From Perkinsus marinus ATCC 50983 (Eukaryota > Perkinsozoa > Perkinsida > Perkinsidae), in contig NW_003215766.1 of NCBI RefSeq assembly GCF_000006405.1, positions 272,240 to 336,239 of the forward strand: a stretch of 64,000 bases of DNA, in the 5' to 3' direction. This document shows, in pieces, positions 59,201-64,000 of this stretch (positions within the stretch are counted from its first letter, which is position 1; each line of letters opens with the position of its first letter). The notes beneath the pieces were generated by a model, which ran no database searches, was not told where the DNA came from, and saw only the letters and a list, made by a program, of their open reading frames with translations. The translations under genes and the position numbers were made by a program.

Positions 59201-59474
59201 TTTTTCCACAATGCCTTTACCCCTCAAGAGAAGTCCACATTGAGGTCCAGTGGAGTTCTTGAGGTGATTTATTCCATACCATCTATCGTTCACTTGCTGT
59301 CTCCAAGAACAGAAATGGGCTTAGGATCTATCTTCCTCTCAGAGCTATGAGAAAGCTGCAGATGAACTCAAGCTGTTGTTCGGTGACTGGCACGAGTATT
59401 ACACGAAAGTATATGATAAAATTATAAAGGTCGGCCGACCCGATATGGTTTTTGCTTCTATTCTCTTCGGATGA
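56262..59474 (+). CDS. SMYD-like SET-domain protein
   Basis: Many exons. A variable N-terminus (FLPPKRLKASEAG) is followed by the SET N-part at about 56762-56900 (ISNKHYNVGDVIFVESPL). The catalytic core is in the 57652-57721 exon (APAFMSHSCLPNA) joined in phase to DWVNDPEGNFVLKCRR. Next come GDEVCVSYLSEEALLDTTKTR and the Cys-rich post-SET FVCTCPRCDAD with CPSC and CSMCGCEL. C-terminal helices (YYVFTKEYSEAIECVDIF, AWALEEKGDILL, EKAADELKLLFGDWHEYY) match the SMYD TPR-like domain. TGA at 59472-59474. The N-H-S-C-x-P-N motif is present as S-H-S-C-L-P-N, so lysine methyltransferase activity is plausible. I do not see a MYND zinc finger. Start and a few exon borders are uncertain. Confidence 0.8.
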
Positions 59475-61230
59475 TCAGGTTGAGCGAAAACTGATTACTT
59501 TATGAAAATTTACTTCCAAGTCTATGCGTTCCGTGTTTGGAGATATAAATGCCGTGTTAGTTAGCAAGACACGGATCTGAGGGTTGTGATTGACTATCAC
59601 TGTTAGTGGGGGGGGGGTCTTGGGGAGCTTTCAACCCCTGAGTATCATAGCACTAAGACACAGCGCTATCACGACAACAGCAACCATCACTGCGACTAGA
59701 AGAAAGGAGTTTGTCATTGAAAAAGTAAACTGATGTATTGAGGCTTCCTGTCACTAAGGGAGGAGCCTTCATTACGACTATTCTGAAACGGTCTGGGGAC
59801 CCCTAGTGCACTATAGAGAGGAAATCTCCTCCTGGGTACCCTTGAACTCGCGATGAACTTGAATTTGAGTTGATCGGCCGTGTTCATGGCCGGAGAATTC
59901 GTTGTGGGTGGTGCTGAGTGGCGTCTCTCTCAATACCGTTCTCGAAGGTCTGCCGAGAGTCTAGAAAATGTCTGGGAAAATGGCTGGTTGTAGCCGGACA
60001 AGGGAGAGAGGCTACTATACGCGTCGCGGAGCGCCAGTCTCTGAGACGACGATGATGAGTCGGAATTTATAGCAACGTAGAACCATCAAGGATCCCTATG
60101 CTTCCTAATGGGATGGATAGCGATCAGTCGCTGTCCCGCTGGTCTCAGAGGGAGGAAGAAGCCCCAAGGCATCTTTGATTTGTGTAAACGAACGTAGAGG
60201 TGCTCTGAGTGGCGCTTTGCTCGGTCTTGTAGTTCACCGCTGTCGAGGTGATCATGGCGTTTGAATAATTGCCGATAACTTCTGCAGTTTCTGTAGACAA
60301 CAGGTTGATGCTTTTGCCAAGGTATAATCACAGGACCAAGTTCACAACCCGCCGGTTCTCAACAATGAAACGACGAACTCGTTTGAAGCTAGACTCGGAG
60401 GATAACACCGGCGGCTTCCGGGACAACTGCCAGCCAGCTGATCTGCGATGTAGAATCTGCATGACTTACGTGGTCAGGCGACGACTCCTTCTCCAGCAAG
60501 AGCATCGACTCTTCGCTTGGCGCTCGTGAACAAGTTATGTTTCCATGAGATGTGTTAAACTTGTGTTATCACTGATAGACTATCGAACACTGGTTACGGA
60601 GTCGTTGACGACCCTTAGTATGATCGCTGGGAGTTCTCTGTATGGAAAATAGCGCTGCTCGATGGCTGCAGTCTCATATTTGGTGAGGAATAGCATACTT
60701 ATTGTGGCAACCTCTGATCGTATCTGGCAGTTCATGAAGGTAGAGGAGGTGTACCAAATTCCGAACAAGAAACTGAGATTGACAAGTTCACGGAGTTCTT
60801 CAGCTGGGGAGATATTCTCCCTTCTATCCTGAGGGCTCATAGTGGAATGCCGCAAGTTCCTGGACGCTTGTGCGAAAAGCGAATGATGTCCTGTCGTAGA
60901 CCGACACCAACTTGGACTCGGCTACTGCGATCACATCACTAACATGACCTTTCAGTGGAGGAGTTGGACAGAAGCAACATATTGGGTGTTTTTCGCAATG
61001 CGGAGTCCGCATGGATGAATGTTGTTGTTCGGTGTTGTGATACACGTTGGTAATACCAACGTGGTATTTCAAGAACCCCCGCACTATGAGAGTTGTCCGA
61101 GTGGCTTTTCATTCTCTTACACACTATCGACGCAAATACGGCTTATGTATTGACTGTAATACTTTTTCATGATTGACAACATCAACAACATCTTCCTGAC
61201 CACAGCTCTCCTTCCTCGTGTCATCTCGGC
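59475..61230. other. Intergenic, nothing firm
   Basis: Several open frames of 80-95 codons on both strands (for example 60269-60529 plus and 60580-60855 minus) show no splice-supported extension or domain. A run of G (9 nt) sits near 59611. Confidence 0.4.
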
Positions 61231-61899
61231 TCACTGATGAAAAGCGATGGATCTCAGCTCTGGTACATTTTCATCTTCTTCCAAAACAGCAGCGAATCCC
61301 GTTCCCAAGATTAAGCTGTGGCGCCTCTCGTTAGGAGCGAATTCGAAGAAAGATATCATCAGGGTTGGACCATCGCGTCCGTCGTTGTAGCGACATTCGG
61401 CTGTAAGCTGACGCTCAGCTGATTCTTGTGGACCACAATTCAGTCCTGCTCCGTCGACTCCGAAGTGTTTTATTGATGCGAAGTCGAGCGTTAAAGGTGG
61501 CTGTAAAGAGCGGTAAAAGGTCTTTTCTGGAATGCTACTAATAAGCATCAAATCGGTCTTATGGAAATTGAAAATCGCATGATCATTGTGTAGAAAGAAT
61601 CCATTGGAGTAGTGCCTAATGTAGTAGCTGCCAGCCCGAAGTATACCACAGTCCTCCCCGATTCTATGGTAGCTGTGCCCATTCTGAAAGTTGCACCCAT
61701 GAGTGGAACGGTTTCTGGGAATGTATTTAAACAGCTGGTAGAAGTCCTGGTCAGTCAAGATTGCACAAGTTTTGTGGTCTTGGACGCCTTCCATACAATA
61801 AAAGTTACCAGAGCTAGCCGATACCAGGGATGTCGCACAGCAGTAATAGATGAGACGCTTCCAGACACCTGTCGAGAGATTGCATTTCGTGGTGGTCAT
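61231..61899 (-). CDS. Putative secreted protein, single exon
   Basis: A 222-codon uninterrupted frame. The first 30 residues include a basic then hydrophobic segment (WKRLIYYCCATSLVSASS) that reads as a signal peptide. The mature region has about six Cys, one N-glycosylation sequon (NRST) and alternating aromatic/charged strands, without a recognised domain. Lack of introns contrasts with most neighbours. Small secreted proteins of this kind are common in parasitic alveolates, but a role here is unknown. Confidence 0.6.
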   Translation of the reverse strand: MTTTKCNLSTGVWKRLIYYCCATSLVSASSGNFYCMEGVQDHKTCAILTDQDFYQLFKYIPRNRSTHGCNFQNGHSYHRIGEDCGILRAGSYYIRHYSNGFFLHNDHAIFNFHKTDLMLISSIPEKTFYRSLQPPLTLDFASIKHFGVDGAGLNCGPQESAERQLTAECRYNDGRDGPTLMISFFEFAPNERRHSLILGTGFAAVLEEDENVPELRSIAFHQ

Positions 61900-63412
61900 C
61901 AGAGAACAACAGATTAGCTCTGCACACAGACCAGGTCAATACGACTGTGAGGAGTGGAAGCTCGGCGATAACGCACCTCATTCTGCTAGAAAGCACCGAG
62001 CTTTCTGGTTCCTCGAGTTATGGAAATTCCCATCGTTAAAATTGTGATGTGAGTGCCGCACGCCCCAAAAATGTCTTCCGCTCAACGATATGCCAAACGC
62101 TCGAACTTTTCCTCGGAACAGGAAATCACCGATCAATCCTTCTTCGAAGACTCAGACCAGACTCAAGAACTTGTTCATGAATGCCCTCCCCCGACACGTT
62201 GAGTCTCGCCACGGACATCATTTTTGTGTGTCAGTGTGCAGTCTCTGCCGTATGCTGGAGAAGATATGACTCAGAGAATAGTGAGTTTCTCGACAGGCTC
62301 AGATCAGTTGGTCTCTCTGCTTCCGTGAATAGTAGTAGATGTATCCAACGCTATGTGGTTCGTTAGTGGCGTCATCAGTTTCGTGCATCTTAACACTTCA
62401 CTCTGGACACTGTGAGAAAGCGATGTCTTCTCATGATCGCTACCCTGGCCCCATAGAAGGACGATCACTGAGATTAGATTGTTGACAACAACTTGTTGTT
62501 CTCAACGGTCCCTTGTCGGATCCATCGGTCTCTCTCGTGAGGTTAATTACCTACACCGGGGTAAGTTGTGCATTCGCGACATTCGCTATGCTGACTATCA
62601 GCTCCAGCCGAGAGGCTTTCCGCTGTGGGTGCTCGAGATCGAAACAGACTGAAGGCTCCCTAGTAGGTAGTCACTTATTTTAACATCTTATCTCGGGACG
62701 AGAGCCTCCTAGGAGTTCACGTATCTCCAGTTCATCCTGTCGAACTCCGAATCGACTGCCACTCCCGAACTGAAATTCAAAGACGATTATATGATATAAT
62801 TTATATCGCGCGTTGTTATCACGTCGCTGTATTTACCGAAGTAGTGCGCTCCTTCCACGAGCACCTGGTTGCTCTTACTCGCGGAGCGAGCGGAGATATA
62901 TACTTCGATCCGGGTCATTCCGACCGTGCATGTGTACGAACTGATGGTAGCATTCAGTCGTCCATGCCTGCTTACTTTTGTCATAACAGGTGCATCCTGC
63001 AATGGTCACGAACAGTCATGAACAGCGTTGTGTTACTCGCCACGGTTAATGAATCCAACCAGTGAGAGATTCGGGCATACAGCACAATTTTGCGATACTC
63101 ACTGGTGATTACAAACTTCAAAGGGCAGGAGATGTATTTTGCAAGATATTTCCCCAACAAATCTAAAGTTTCCCACACAATGTACCATAATCATCATTGT
63201 CCCATGTATTAAGAACTCGGCAAAGGATAATTGATCGAAAAAGTACTGCCTATTAGCAGCACTTGAGTAGATGTACTCCTCTAATAGGAGTGAGTATGAA
63301 TCCAGTAGTATTTATGGAGTGCAGAACACCCATGAGTATATCTGAAGGCATGGACGACAAGAGTCGTCTTGAGAAATGGCGGACACAATTATATCACGAA
63401 TGGCATCATATA
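61900..63412. other. Intergenic, nothing recognised
   Basis: Short, unsupported frames only. A+T-rich near 62790-62810. Confidence 0.45.
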
Positions 63413-64000
63413 TCACTGATGGTTCTTGTTCCAAGCATCATCAGCATCATAACGAATATAGGTGGAGAAGTCACCATATGTGGGATCCATAATGGAGGTA
63501 TAAATAGTGTGATTCGTAGAGACTCCGCTTAAAAAGGAGCAATCCATGACAACATCCCAGGTAGACTTTATATCATTAGTCTTACCATGCTCCTTCACAC
63601 AGTTCTCAGCAACAGTACGTCTAGGATCAGAAATCGGATCGGCCTCCCAGCGATCGTAGTTGGTCTGCACCAAATACCAATTATCGGCCTCGCTGTAATC
63701 ACCAGTCTGATTGTTCAAATATGCAGGCTCGTGTACCTCACCGTTCTGGTCAATGGCCAAACCATCTTCATCACGAGTAAGAACTACAGCTTTGAACTCA
63801 TCACCAGTCCCAGCCATCGATAGGTACGCTGGAACAGCCATCGGACATTTGCTGAGGTACTCCACGGCAGGCTCAAAGTCGATAATACCCTGTTCAAAGA
63901 TCATCTCATTGAACGTCTGAAGCGCAGAAGCTCTCCCTTCTTCGATATACTCGAATATATCCTGCTTGGTCGGAGTCTCTCTGTAAGTGGGATAATATCT
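63413..64000 (-). CDS. ASAH1: Acid ceramidase / NAAA-like amidase, C-terminal part
   Basis: Open to the right edge of the window, so the 5' part including the catalytic Cys is missing. The visible 195 codons correspond to the end of the beta subunit: AVEYLSKCPMAVPAYL, GDEFKAVVLTRDEDG, the family signature NWYLVQTNYDRWEADP followed by ISDPRRTVAE, and NHTIYTSIMDPTYGDFSTYIR near the stop at 63413. The family is made as a secreted precursor, self-cleaves at the Cys, and hydrolyses ceramide or N-acylethanolamines in lysosome-like compartments. Which substrate applies cannot be told from this part. Confidence 0.85.
   Translation of the reverse strand, partial: RYYPTYRETPTKQDIFEYIEEGRASALQTFNEMIFEQGIIDFEPAVEYLSKCPMAVPAYLSMAGTGDEFKAVVLTRDEDGLAIDQNGEVHEPAYLNNQTGDYSEADNWYLVQTNYDRWEADPISDPRRTVAENCVKEHGKTNDIKSTWDVVMDCSFLSGVSTNHTIYTSIMDPTYGDFSTYIRYDADDAWNKNHQ

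Overview
This is nuclear DNA of a unicellular eukaryote. Almost every gene is split into many short exons by very short GT-AG introns (mostly about 25-110 nt), genes lie close together on both strands, and the base composition is near 50% GC. The gene content (kinesin-13, a PARP1-type polymerase with all its domains, UDP-sugar pyrophosphorylase, TRAP1, SRP68) and the intron style fit an alveolate, most likely a Perkinsus-like protist. That placement is inference; no rRNA or spliced-leader gene is visible to settle it. I rebuilt the exon models by hand from reading-frame continuity, splice dinucleotides and phase.

Layout. 1-5 kb: three tandem paralogues of an unrecognised acidic protein family sharing YFGH..GHP motifs and the same splice sites. 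5.7-8.7 kb: NMN adenylyltransferase (minus) and ribosomal protein uL1/RPL10A. 9.6-12.5 kb: a many-exon EF-hand protein. 13-16.6 kb: a 23-exon kinesin-13 with a tRNA-Glu gene inside one of its introns. 17-18 kb: DJ-1. 19-21.9 kb: a direct duplication whose second copy holds a decayed gene. 22.3-23.3 kb: a coiled-coil gene. 23.6-28.2 kb: PARP1-like gene (minus). 28.3-33.7 kb: a giant glycine-rich membrane protein and a myosin-light-chain-like protein (minus). 34.6-37.1 kb: UDP-sugar pyrophosphorylase. 38.1-42.2 kb: an intronless apolipoprotein N-acyltransferase-like gene and TRAP1 (minus). 42.6-47.5 kb: ribonucleotide reductase small subunit and SRP68, divergent from one short intergenic region. 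48.4-53.6 kb: a large PHD-finger gene. 53.7-55.2 kb: tandem repeats. 55.2-59.5 kb: a membrane protein and an SMYD-like SET protein. 61.2-64 kb: a secreted cysteine-containing protein and the 3' end of an acid ceramidase.

Most genes are single-copy housekeeping functions (NAD+ synthesis feeding a PARP, mitosis, protein targeting, dNTP and nucleotide-sugar synthesis, mitochondrial chaperoning). The lineage-specific material is the tandem paralogue array, the duplicated membrane protein, the secreted proteins, a dispersed small inverted-repeat element found repeatedly in introns, and the tandem arrays. I did not find a prokaryote-style operon, CRISPR array or defence island.
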